A stretch of 10,310 bases of DNA, taken from CAXNKH01 sp049296795. GTDB lineage: Bacteria; Pseudomonadota; Gammaproteobacteria; Burkholderiales; Burkholderiaceae_C. Shown here in pieces: positions 1-6,497 of the stretch (its first letter is position 1; each line of letters opens with the position of its first letter). The position numbers and the translations under genes were made by a program. The DNA lies in the NCBI GenBank assembly GCA_049296795.1, contig JBAQTC010000024.1, positions 1 to 10,310 of the forward strand, given 5' to 3'. Under the pieces are notes generated by a model. The model worked only from the letters and a program-made list of their open reading frames with translations, ran no database searches and was not told the DNA's origin.

Positions 1-171
1 GACGTTCGACTCGAAGCCGCATGCACCATGGCGCTCGGCCTAGGCACCAGCAAATACACGCATATTCGCGACATCTTGCTCAACCGGCGCGACCTACTGC
101 AAATCAGCACGGCCACTGAGTGGAGCAGCCCCGCCCACGCCCATCTGCGCGGCCCAGGCTATTACCAATGA
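1..171 (+). CDS. istA: IS21-family transposase IstA, C-terminal end (partial)
   Basis: The frame is open from base 1 and ends at TGA 169-171, giving 56 residues of a C-terminus. It closes with HAHLRGPGYYQ, the typical HLRG..YY ending of IstA proteins. IstA is the DDE-type integrase subunit that cuts and joins the IS ends. The catalytic core lies to the left of the window, so its integrity cannot be judged. The stop overlaps the istB start as ATGA, the usual IS21 arrangement for translational coupling. Confidence 0.85.
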   Translation, partial: DVRLEAACTMALGLGTSKYTHIRDILLNRRDLLQISTATEWSSPAHAHLRGPGYYQ

Positions 172-950
172 AACCCAACCGGAACAAACCCAACATGATG
201 ATGAACACCACCTTGAACCAACTGCGCGGCCTGCGCCTGGAGACCATGGCCCAAGCACTGGAGCAGCAACTCACGCAAAGCGGCATCAACGCCATGAGCT
301 TTGAAGAACGCCTGGCCCTGCTGGTTGACCGTGAGGTGCATGGCCGACAAGACCGGCGCTGCGCACGCTTGCTCAAACTGGCCAAACTCAAATATCCGCA
401 AGCCGCCATTGAAGACTTGGACAGCCGCGCCACACGTGGCCTGGAGCGCAGTGCGGTGATGAGCCTGGCGCTGGGCGAATGGGTCAACAGCGGCCACGCG
501 GTATTGATCACTGGCCCTACCGGCGCGGGCAAGTCGTGGCTGGCTTGCGCCCTGACCCAGCACGCCTGTCGGCGAGGCCATAGCGCCCTGTATCAACGCG
601 TGCCACGCCTGGACGAAGATCTGCGCATTCGCCACGCCAATGGCACATTCACGCGCTGGCTTGACACCCTCAAAAACACCGATGTCTTGCTGTTGGACGA
701 CTGGGGCATGGCCGCCATGGACAGACAAACCCGGGCCGATCTGCTGGAGATCATTGACGACCGCGCCGGCCATCGCGCCACCATCATCACCAGTCAATTG
801 CCCATCGAACATTGGCACGAGTGGATAGGTGACCAGACCATGGCCGACGCCATGCTCGATCGGCTAATGCAAAACCATCACCGCTTCACGCTTACGGGCG
901 AGTCGCTGCGCAAGAAAAGCCCGGCAACAAAAGTAAAAACCGACCCCTGA
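168..950 (+). CDS. istB: IS21-family helper ATPase IstB
   Basis: IstB is the AAA+ ATPase that selects target DNA and activates the IstA transposase. The 260-residue protein is of normal family length. The Walker A motif GPTGAGKS lies at residues 116-123 and the Walker B motif DVLLLDDW at about 172-179, followed by an ITSQLP sensor segment near 207 and the conserved DAMLDRLM near 228. I chose ATG 168 because it overlaps the istA stop (ATGA); the triple Met at 195-203 is an alternative start, and the frame can be extended further upstream only inside istA. The gene appears intact, so the element may still be active if its left half is complete. Confidence 0.95.
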   Translation: MKPNRNKPNMMMNTTLNQLRGLRLETMAQALEQQLTQSGINAMSFEERLALLVDREVHGRQDRRCARLLKLAKLKYPQAAIEDLDSRATRGLERSAVMSLALGEWVNSGHAVLITGPTGAGKSWLACALTQHACRRGHSALYQRVPRLDEDLRIRHANGTFTRWLDTLKNTDVLLLDDWGMAAMDRQTRADLLEIIDDRAGHRATIITSQLPIEHWHEWIGDQTMADAMLDRLMQNHHRFTLTGESLRKKSPATKVKTDP

Positions 951-993
951 CCCGGCAGAAATTATTACGTCGAGGGTTTGCTACCCTGCCGGG
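951..993. repeat. Nested inverted repeat just after istB
   Basis: CCCGGCAG (951-958) and CTGCCGGG (986-993) are a perfect 8-bp inverted repeat starting directly after the istB stop. A smaller hairpin, AGGGT-TTGCT-ACCCT (973-987), lies inside and competes with it. No run of T follows, so it is not a classical intrinsic terminator. It may limit readthrough or simply be structure inside the IS tail. Confidence 0.45.
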
Positions 994-1145
994 GACAGGT
1001 CATGCATGAGTACATGCCCGACCAGGGGGGGGCCTCCGGCGGCCTGGCAGGGGCCCATGAAATTAACAACAGACCAATACGGGGAAAGGAAAACCAGTCG
1101 GAAAAGCAAGCCGGCATAAAATCAAAACGCGCAACACCGCCCCTT

Positions 1146-1205
1146 GGTCACGTTCGCCGGAATGCCGGTCACGATGCCGGAATCAGCGGTCACGTTCACC
1201 GGAAT
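1146..1205. repeat. Three terminal repeats of the IS21-family right end
   Basis: Three copies of GGTCACGTTCRCCGGAAT start at 1146, 1167 and 1188, spaced exactly 21 bp apart. The middle copy is one base shorter and altered (GGTCACGATGCCGGAAT). IS21-family ends carry such multiple copies as IstA binding sites. The 21-bp period places all three on the same face of the DNA helix. Confidence 0.8.
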
Positions 1206-1210
1206 ACGCA

Positions 1211-1262
1211 TCAATGGCAAAAATGCCATGAGTTGAGAGAAAACAAGCTTGCCTTGGTTCAT
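1211..1262 (-). pseudogene. IS4-family (DUF4372-type) transposase, N-terminal fragment cut by IS21
   Basis: Reading from ATG 1262, the frame gives MNQGKLVFSQLMAFLPL, the characteristic start of IS4-family transposases with a DUF4372 N-terminal domain. It stops being meaningful at base 1211, where the IS21-family end begins. The rest of this transposase, if still present, should lie to the left of the IS21 copy, outside the window. The start is supported by an AAAGGA ribosome binding site five bases upstream. The fragment is only 17 codons, so the assignment rests on recognising the N-terminal signature. The 281 bases 1211-1492 contain no other gene. Confidence 0.7.
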
Positions 1263-1265
1263 TGC

Positions 1266-1293
1266 GGTCCTTTGCGTGCAGGCGCAAAAGACC
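1266..1293 (-). promoter_or_regulatory. Hairpin sequestering the IS4-type transposase ribosome binding site
   Basis: On the minus-strand transcript, GGUCUUUUGCG pairs with CGCAAAGGACC around the 6-nt loop CCUGCA. This is an 11-bp stem with one G-U pair. The 3' arm contains AAAGGA (1273-1268), the Shine-Dalgarno sequence of the ATG at 1262. In IS10, IS50 and IS231, comparable stems form only in transcripts entering from outside and block transposase translation. Here the EPS operon reads toward this IS, so the same protection is expected. Confidence 0.65.
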
Positions 1294-1373
1294 ATAAGTC
1301 ATGGAATCGAAGTTCAAATCGAGACCAGACTGAAGTTGTGAAAAGCCAAGGTAAATCATTAACTTACGAAGCC

Positions 1374-1440
1374 CTGATGTAACAACGTTGGGACACTACT
1401 GATTTTAGTAAGAAGTTTAAATTTTCCAAATTTACATCAG
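1374..1440. repeat. Perfect 9-bp inverted repeat downstream of the EPS genes
   Basis: CTGATGTAA (1374-1382) and TTACATCAG (1432-1440) are perfect inverted copies. Between them lie an AT-rich hairpin (TAAATTT-TCC-AAATTTA) and GGGACACTACTG, which resembles termini of DUF4372-type IS elements. The upstream end of the IS4-family element probably falls in this area, but I cannot fix the base. Confidence 0.4.
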
Positions 1441-1492
1441 AAGCCTGAACACGTCTTGCATTTATTGGTGAACAGAATACACGCCGGTTTGT

Positions 1493-2545
1493 TTAGTTTG
1501 GGTGATACTTGTCTTGTAGGGTTTCTTTTTTTACATACCAATCCATCGCCAATTCCAGCCCCTCGCCAATTCGGTGGGTGGGTTGGTAACCCAATAGTGT
1601 TGCGGCTTTTCTGATGTCGGCCAGCGAGTGGCGCACATCGCCTGCGCGGAAATCTCTATAAACGGGTTGCACGTCCTTCAGGTGAGGATAGCCGGGTAGC
1701 AAGTTGAAGTGCAGTTGCTCGTAAAGTTGGTTCAGCGTGGTGCGGTCGCCCACGGCCACGTTGTAAACCTGATTTATGGCTTCGGGATTTTGCGTGGTAG
1801 CGGCCAGAAGGTTGGCTTGCACTACGTTGGCAATAAAGCAGAAGTCGCGGCTGGTTTCACCGTCGCCGTTGATATAGATGGGCTCGCCTTTGATCATGCT
1901 TGCGATCCACTTGGGGATGACCGCTGCGTAGGCGCCATTGGGGTCTTGGCGCCGACCAAAGACGTTGAAATAGCGCAGGCCGATGCTTTGCAGGCCGTAG
2001 GTTTTGCCAAACACGTCTGCGTACAGTTCATTGACGTACTTGGTCACGGCATACGGCGACAGTGGTTTTCCGATGGTGTCTTCCACCTTGGGCAAGCCCG
2101 GGTGGTCGCCGTAGGTGCTACTGCTGGCTGCGTAGACAAAACGTCGGACCTTGGCGTCGCGGGCAGCGACCAGCATGTTCAAGAAGCCGGTGACGTTAAC
2201 AGCGTTGGTGGTAATGGGGTCGGCCACGCTGCGGGGCACGCTGCCCAGGGCTGCTTGGTGCAGGATGTAATCCACGCCTTGGGTGGCCTTTTGGCAGTCG
2301 TCTAGGTTACGAATGTCGCCTTGGATGAATTGGAAGTTGGCCCACTGCGCGAGGGTGACAAGGCTTTGCACTTCATCCAGGTTGCTCTTGTGGCCGGTGG
2401 CAAAGTTGTCCAGGCCGACGACGCGTTGGTTGAGCTTTAGCAGGGCTTCCAGCAGGTTGCTGCCGATGAAGCCAGCCACGCCGGTGACCAGCCAAGTATG
2501 GGGCTCAGTCTGTCGGCTGGATTGGAGTTGGGTGAAATGGTTCAT
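1493..2545 (-). CDS. tviC: UDP-N-acetylglucosamine(uronate) C4-epimerase, TviC/WbpP type
   Basis: This is an extended short-chain dehydrogenase that inverts C4 of UDP-GlcNAc or UDP-GlcNAcA using bound NAD, supplying the galacto form for capsule or EPS synthesis in the cytoplasm. The 350-residue protein has the Rossmann motif TGVAGFIGS at 21-29, the AASSSTYGD serine stretch at 139-147 and the catalytic pair Y165/K169 in SPYAVTK. Length and sequence fit the Vi-antigen TviC / Pseudomonas WbpP group rather than ordinary GalE. The ATG overlaps the stop of the dehydrogenase gene (ATGA) and has no clear ribosome binding site, so translation is probably coupled. No terminator is visible after the stop. 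The exact substrate is inferred from the neighbouring tviB. Confidence 0.9.
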   Translation of the reverse strand: MNHFTQLQSSRQTEPHTWLVTGVAGFIGSNLLEALLKLNQRVVGLDNFATGHKSNLDEVQSLVTLAQWANFQFIQGDIRNLDDCQKATQGVDYILHQAALGSVPRSVADPITTNAVNVTGFLNMLVAARDAKVRRFVYAASSSTYGDHPGLPKVEDTIGKPLSPYAVTKYVNELYADVFGKTYGLQSIGLRYFNVFGRRQDPNGAYAAVIPKWIASMIKGEPIYINGDGETSRDFCFIANVVQANLLAATTQNPEAINQVYNVAVGDRTTLNQLYEQLHFNLLPGYPHLKDVQPVYRDFRAGDVRHSLADIRKAATLLGYQPTHRIGEGLELAMDWYVKKETLQDKYHPN

Positions 2546-3822
2546 AAACGAATGTCGCTATCTGACGCTTGCAACAGGTATTTCAGGTCGTACAGCACAT
2601 GTTCGGGCTTGCCCAGGGCGCGGATGACCTCTGCTCCCATGGCTTTGAACTGATGATGAGCGACGGCGATGATGATGGCGTCATAGGCCCCGAGCTCGGG
2701 CTGCTGCACAGGGGTGATGCCGTATTCGTGCACGGCGGCGGCGGCGTTGGCCCAAGGGTCGAACACGTCGGCCCGCACATGGTACTCGGCCAGTTCTTTG
2801 ACGATGTCAACCACCCGGGTGTTGCGCAAGTCGGGGCAGTTTTCTTTGAAGGTGAGGCCCATGACTAGCACGCGGGCGCCTTGCACATGGATGCGACGCT
2901 GGGTCATGACTTTGACGAGCTGAGTGACCACGTAGGCACCCATGCTGTCGTTCAGGCGGCGGCCCGCCAAGATGATCTGCGGGTGGTAGCCAATGGACTC
3001 GGCCTTGTGGGTGAGGTAATACGGGTCGACACCAATGCAGTGCCCGCCTACCAGACCGGGGCGAAATGGCAAAAAGTTCCACTTGCTGCCGGCAGCCTGC
3101 AGCACGGCTTCGGTGTCAATGTCCATCTTGTTGAAGATGATGGCCAGTTCGTTGATGAGGGCAATGTTGAGGTCGCGCTGGGTGTTCTCAATGACCTTGG
3201 CTGCTTCGGCTACTTTGATGCTGGGGGCTTTGTGGGTGCCAGCGATAATTATTTGGTTGTAAAGCGCATCCACTAAGTCGGCAATTTCTGGTGTAGAACC
3301 AGAGGTGACTTTCTTGATGGTAGTTACGCGGTGCTCTTTGTCGCCTGGGTTGATGCGCTCAGGACTGTAGCCGCAGTAGAAGTCTTGGTTGAATTTGAGG
3401 CCAGAGAACTGCTCCAGCACGGGCACACAGTCTTCTTCGGTGCAGCCGGGGTACACGGTGGATTCATAAATGACGATGTCGCCCGCCTTGAGCACTTTGC
3501 CAACGGTTTCACTGGCCTTGATGAGAGGCGTGAGGTCTGGTCGCTTGTGATCGTCGATGGGTGTGGGCACGGTGACGATGTAGACGTTGCAGCCGCGCAG
3601 GTCTTCAATGTCGGTGCTGAACTGCAGGTGGCTGGCGGCTTGCAGTTCTTCAGGCTCGGTCTCTAGCGTGAAGTCGTGCCCCGCTTTGAGCTGGTCAATT
3701 CGCTTTTGGTTGATGTCAAACCCGACTACGCTTCGTTGCTTACCAAACTCCACCGCTAGCGGCAAGCCTACGTAGCCTAGGCCAATGATGGCGAGTTTGA
3801 TTTTGGAGAGAGAGTTCAACAC
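2542..3822 (-). CDS. tviB: UDP-N-acetyl-hexosamine 6-dehydrogenase, TviB/WbpO type
   Basis: This NAD-dependent nucleotide-sugar dehydrogenase oxidises C6 of a UDP-N-acetylhexosamine to the uronic acid. The 426-residue protein shows the NAD-binding motif GLGYVGLP at 14-21, VPTPID at 85-90, the YESTVYPGCTEE segment near 119-130 and the active-site GGHCIGVDPYY with catalytic Cys262. The overall form matches TviB/WbpO rather than UDP-glucose dehydrogenase. Paired with the downstream tviC it would convert UDP-GlcNAc to UDP-GalNAcA, an acidic EPS precursor. The start is GTG 3822, with AAGG five bases upstream; an in-frame TTG follows immediately. The gene appears intact, unlike galE and manC just upstream in the operon. 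The precise hexosamine is not fixed by sequence alone. Confidence 0.92.
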   Translation of the reverse strand: MLNSLSKIKLAIIGLGYVGLPLAVEFGKQRSVVGFDINQKRIDQLKAGHDFTLETEPEELQAASHLQFSTDIEDLRGCNVYIVTVPTPIDDHKRPDLTPLIKASETVGKVLKAGDIVIYESTVYPGCTEEDCVPVLEQFSGLKFNQDFYCGYSPERINPGDKEHRVTTIKKVTSGSTPEIADLVDALYNQIIIAGTHKAPSIKVAEAAKVIENTQRDLNIALINELAIIFNKMDIDTEAVLQAAGSKWNFLPFRPGLVGGHCIGVDPYYLTHKAESIGYHPQIILAGRRLNDSMGAYVVTQLVKVMTQRRIHVQGARVLVMGLTFKENCPDLRNTRVVDIVKELAEYHVRADVFDPWANAAAAVHEYGITPVQQPELGAYDAIIIAVAHHQFKAMGAEVIRALGKPEHVLYDLKYLLQASDSDIRL

Positions 3823-3842
3823 GGGGCCTTGGTAGATGGGAT

Positions 3843-3869
3843 GGATTGCCGTGCTTCGCTCGCAATGAC
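3843..3869 (-). repeat. Dispersed GTCATTGCGAG-type palindromic repeat
   Basis: On the minus strand this 27-bp unit starts GTCATTGCGAGCGAAGC and ends GGCAATCC, with ATTGC/GCAAT arms. I recognise it as a short dispersed repeat found in intergenic DNA of many proteobacteria. It sits between the manC remnant and tviB, in the only true gap of the EPS operon, and may mark one edge of the DNA loss there. Confidence 0.6.
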
Positions 3870-3898
3870 GGGGTTGGGGATGAAGGCGGCTGTTGATC

Positions 3899-4039
3899 TC
3901 ATTTTTTGGACAGCTTTTCGCCGTCTTGGGCGTTAATTTCAGACTTCATGAGCGGCACAAACTGCTTTGGAAAGCTCTTCCGGCTGAGCGGCCAAAGCCG
4001 CGTGCGGGAGCCGCCGCAGAGGACGACGGGGGTAATCAT
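3899..4039 (-). pseudogene. manC: Mannose-1-phosphate guanylyltransferase remnant (N-terminal 30 codons)
   Basis: ATG 4039 opens a 46-codon frame. It begins MITPVVLCGGSRTRLWPLSR and continues to QFVPL, the unmistakable nucleotide-binding N-terminus of ManC/CpsB (GDP-mannose synthesis; often fused to mannose-6-phosphate isomerase, about 470 residues). After residue 30 the homology stops, and a tail MKSEINAQDGEKLSKK leads to TGA at 3899-3901. I do not recognise the tail; it may be the end of another gene joined by deletion. The family motif GGSGTRLWPLSR has Arg in place of the second Gly here. The start overlaps the original galE stop (ATGA), showing that both genes were once coupled. The fragment cannot be catalytic. 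Confidence 0.8.
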
Positions 4040-4921
4040 TCAAGCGCCTTATTCATTTGAAACTTCCATGTGCTGCGGCACATATCATCCAGCGGCCGTG
4101 AGGCAACCCAGCCAAGCACCTGTGCCACGGCCAGTGCCTAGACTAAAGAAGTCGAAGGGCGCACCCTCAGCATTCACCGCATTGACTGCAGCCAAGTGAC
4201 CCTCCGCCAGGTCCATGACGTGTATGTAGTCACGAACGCCTGTGCCATCAAGCGTGTCGTAGTCACCCCCAAAGATATTGAGACAAGGAAGCTTGCCTGC
4301 CGCCACACGGGCCAAGAAGGGCATCAGGTTGTTTGGCACGCCGTTGGGGTCTTCACCAATCAAACCGCTCTCGTGCGCACCAACGGGATTGAAGTAGCGC
4401 AAACAGGTCATGCGCCAGCTCGCGTCAGATGCGGCCAAGTCTTCCAGTATGTTTTCTATTTGGAGCTTGGTGCGGCCGTAGGGGTTGGTCGCGCTTCTGG
4501 GGTGGGCCTCGTCGATTGGGAGGTACTGCGGGTCGCCGTAGACGGTGGCGCTGCTGCTGAAGACAAATTTTTTGATGCCGACCTCAGTCATGGCATTGAG
4601 AAGACTGATAGTGCCACCCACGTTGTTGTCGTAGTACTCAAGCGGGTTTTGGACAGATTCCCCAACCGCTTTGAGGCCTGCAAAATGAATGACAGCTTCA
4701 ACGCCATAAGACTTCAAGGTTGAAGCCAGAAGGTCTGTGTTACGGATATCGCCCTCGACAAAAGGCAACTTCACCCCGGTAATTTTTTCTAATTTGCTGA
4801 CCACAGACGCATTGCTGTTGACTAAATTGTCATAGAGGACAACTTTATGCCCTGCATTTGTGAGCGTGACTGCGGTGTGGCTGGCAATGTAGCCGGTGCC
4901 GCCTGTCAGAAGAATAATCAC
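4036..4921 (-). pseudogene. galE: UDP-glucose 4-epimerase with internal deletion and frameshift
   Basis: The frame from GTG 4921 encodes about 267 normal GalE residues: GGTGYIASH at 7-15, SSSATVYGD near 122-130, catalytic Y148/K152 in NPYGRTK, and LGTGRGT at 261-267. It then reads a short aberrant tail to TGA 4085-4087. In the +1 frame right after that point lies the authentic GalE C-terminus, LGWVASRPLDDMC and onward, ending at TGA 4036-4038. Roughly 40-50 residues normally found between GTGRGT and LGW are missing. This shows a deletion of about 130-150 bp that also shifted the frame. The truncated 278-residue product keeps the NAD site but loses part of the sugar-binding domain, so activity is doubtful. 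The start overlaps the marR stop (GTGA) with GAGGAG upstream. Confidence 0.88.
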
Positions 4922-5289
4922 TGCGCTCCTCGCTTGAGCGGTGAAATCTTGTCTTCTTCTATTTCAGACGTTAATCCATCAATTTCGGCCCGTAGTGCCT
5001 TGTATTCTTCTTGCTTGCGTTTGAGGAATCGACCGGTCAGCGCGACTTTTTCTAAGATGCCTTGAGGTGTCAGCACATAGATGTAGCCAAACTTGTTTTT
5101 GGATTGGCTGAAGTTCTGCACCTTGACCCAACCCTTGTCGATCAGGGCGTTGAGGCAGTAGTTCAGCCCGCTGGTGCTGATGCCCAGCTTTTCGGCAATC
5201 TCGCGCTGGGTCATATCAGGGTTGTCTTGCAGCATGCGCAAGACCCGGAAGTAGGTGTCTTCTTGAAGCTTTGAGCGGCGGCTTTTCAT
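4918..5289 (-). CDS. MarR-type EPS-associated transcriptional regulator
   Basis: This is a 123-residue winged-helix protein of the MarR-like family typically found as the first gene of EPS clusters in betaproteobacteria. It opens with LQEDTYFRVLRMLQ. The helix-turn-helix is at about 24-50 (MTQREIAEKLGISTSGLNYC), the wing at about 52-77 with SKNKFGYIYVLTP, and a charged helical tail follows (about 85-113). It probably binds DNA as a dimer and tunes the operon. Its ATG 5289 has no good Shine-Dalgarno sequence but lies about 26 bases after the ops element. Its stop overlaps galE. The DNA target is unknown; the dyad-like stretch upstream of ops (5331-5346) is one candidate. Family assignment is firm, function inferred from context. 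Confidence 0.88.
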   Translation of the reverse strand: MKSRRSKLQEDTYFRVLRMLQDNPDMTQREIAEKLGISTSGLNYCLNALIDKGWVKVQNFSQSKNKFGYIYVLTPQGILEKVALTGRFLKRKQEEYKALRAEIDGLTSEIEEDKISPLKRGAQ

Positions 5290-5456
5290 TTGGTGGGGGC
5301 TTATTGGCTTTTACCACGCTACCGCCATGTTGTGTCACGATCAACAAGCGCGTTCGGGTGTAATCCGCGGGGGACCTTTTGTACGAATTTGAATCATTCT
5401 AGGACCATCTTTGCCATAATTTGACGCCAGCAGTGAATTATTTATCGAAATCCTCA
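5290..5456 (-). promoter_or_regulatory. Leader region of the EPS operon
   Basis: This gap separates the ParB pair from the EPS genes and contains the ops element. TAGAAT (5401-5396, minus strand) could be a -10 box, but its -35 partner is weak, so the promoter is uncertain. From there the leader would be about 100 nt before the marR start, with ops roughly 60 nt downstream of the start point. I see no terminator after the parB-like gene that ends at 5457. Confidence 0.35.
5315..5326 (-). promoter_or_regulatory. ops element (RfaH recruitment signal)
   Basis: The minus strand reads GGCGGTAGCGTG, identical to the 12-nt end of the E. coli JUMPstart/ops element where paused RNA polymerase recruits RfaH through the non-template strand. 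It lies in the leader of the EPS operon, about 26 nt before the marR start, in the correct orientation. An RfaH-type gene sits 4 kb upstream on the same strand. A chance perfect 12-mer in the one functional place is very unlikely. Confidence 0.88.
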
Positions 5457-6497
5457 TTAATCTGTCGCTTCAGTGACATCTGCCGGGGTGGTTTCGGCAT
5501 GTTGCTGCACCGCCTCTTCCATGCTGACAGTGTTCACCACAAGCTCAAACTGCTCCAGAATCTCGGGCTCGTGGCGCTGGATATAGCTTTTGACCGCCTC
5601 GTTGGACAACAGCTTGGTCATGTAACCCTTGGCCACAACCAAATTCAGCAGGTCTGACCCGTAGTTCTGCTCGGCGTCTTTGTATTGAGTTTGCACCTGG
5701 CTCATTTCTTTTTCGAGCTTGACGATCTGCTCGATAGGCGAGGTCTTGTCGCGCTCAGCAGGTTTGAGGTCTGTGCGCTGCTCGGGCGGGGTGGCTTTGA
5801 GCAGTGCTTCGGCATGCGCCACCGTGATGGTGTTGCTGGCGACCATCAGCTCCACCGCCTCCACCTGCCGGGCTGACTTCATATTGCGCAAAATGCGCGT
5901 GACATCGGGGGTGAACTGCTTGTCTTGCAGTAAGTTGATGGCCTCGGGGCAGATTCCTTCCAGTAGATTGATGCGCCGGTTGATGGAACTCAGATTGACA
6001 TTGAACGCCCTTGCCAGGCGCTCGCGACTGACGCCCCGGTCGATGGCGCGGCGTAGCATGTAGTGCTCTTGCACCGTGGAGAGGCGGTTGATGCGGTGGT
6101 TGTAGCTGAAGGTTTCATCATCTTTGGCCATCAGGCACGGGGCTGTTTCCATGCCCAGCTCTTTGAGCGCCAGTACGCGCAGATGACCGTCCAGCAACAG
6201 GAACTCCGACTTTTTGGGGTCTGGCTGGATGACGGACAAAGGTTCGATGAGACCGATTTCGTGAATGGACGAGACCACCTGTTTGTATTTACGGGTGCTC
6301 ATGGTGCCATCTATGATTTTTTTGCTGGGCAACAGATGCTCCAACGGCACCTGGTAAGTTTCCAGATAAAACCCCAACAAAGTGTTGAGGGGCCGAATGG
6401 GCAGATCTGGACCGCCTCCCTCCGATTGTTCATCAGACTGGTAGATGCCGGGGTACATCTCGGCAATTTTGGGTTGGGTGTTGAGGCTAGGGTTCAA
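5457..6497 (-). CDS. ParB/RepB-like DNA-binding protein with RepB C-terminal-type domain
   Basis: This 346-residue protein is related to plasmid partition protein RepB. An N-terminal ParB-like fold spans about 50-140, but the CTP-binding motif GERR is replaced by DGHLR (103-107), and YNHRINRLS (132-140) stands where ENIQR is usual. A helix-turn-helix lies at about 155-180 (VSRERLARAFNVNLSSINRR). A RepB-like helical segment follows to about 235, then a charged coiled-coil-like stretch near 253-280. The TTG start at 6497 overlaps the upstream ParB stop (TTGA) and has AAGGAG seven bases before it; an internal ATG at 6458 is the alternative. With no ParA gene nearby, partition is doubtful. A role as DNA-bound partner of the preceding ParB-like protein or of the recombinase is an inference. 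Confidence 0.8.
   Translation of the reverse strand: MNPSLNTQPKIAEMYPGIYQSDEQSEGGGPDLPIRPLNTLLGFYLETYQVPLEHLLPSKKIIDGTMSTRKYKQVVSSIHEIGLIEPLSVIQPDPKKSEFLLLDGHLRVLALKELGMETAPCLMAKDDETFSYNHRINRLSTVQEHYMLRRAIDRGVSRERLARAFNVNLSSINRRINLLEGICPEAINLLQDKQFTPDVTRILRNMKSARQVEAVELMVASNTITVAHAEALLKATPPEQRTDLKPAERDKTSPIEQIVKLEKEMSQVQTQYKDAEQNYGSDLLNLVVAKGYMTKLLSNEAVKSYIQRHEPEILEQFELVVNTVSMEEAVQQHAETTPADVTEATD

Larger units (their letters stand above)
1..1210 (+). mobile_element. IS21-family insertion sequence, right part
   Basis: The element comprises the end of istA, the whole of istB and a right terminus with repeated transposase-binding sites. Its left end lies outside the window. I place the right end at 1210 because the last repeat runs into GGAATACGCA, ending in CA as expected for IS21 termini (TG...CA), and because an IS4-family transposase reading frame begins to make sense exactly beyond that base. 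The 4-8 bp target duplication cannot be checked without the left end. Between the istB stop and the terminal repeats (951-1145) I see no gene. Confidence 0.85.

Noticed and set aside
1146..1205. CRISPR-like short spaced repeats
   Set aside because: Only three imperfect units with spacers of 3-4 bases, located at an IS21-family end; they are transposase-binding repeats.
1297..1331. GTTCAAATC resembling a tRNA T-loop
   Set aside because: No acceptor stem, anticodon arm or CCA end can be built around it; the stretch is part of an imperfect dyad in the IS4-type leader.
978..1382. 134-codon plus-strand open frame after istB
   Set aside because: It runs through the IS21-family terminal repeats, across the IS end and into the IS4-type leader on the opposite strand, with no recognisable protein content; it is a chance frame.
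4085..4921. Intact 278-residue GalE
   Set aside because: Its last residues after LGTGRGT are not GalE-like, and the real GalE ending is found in another frame immediately downstream, so it is a damaged gene.
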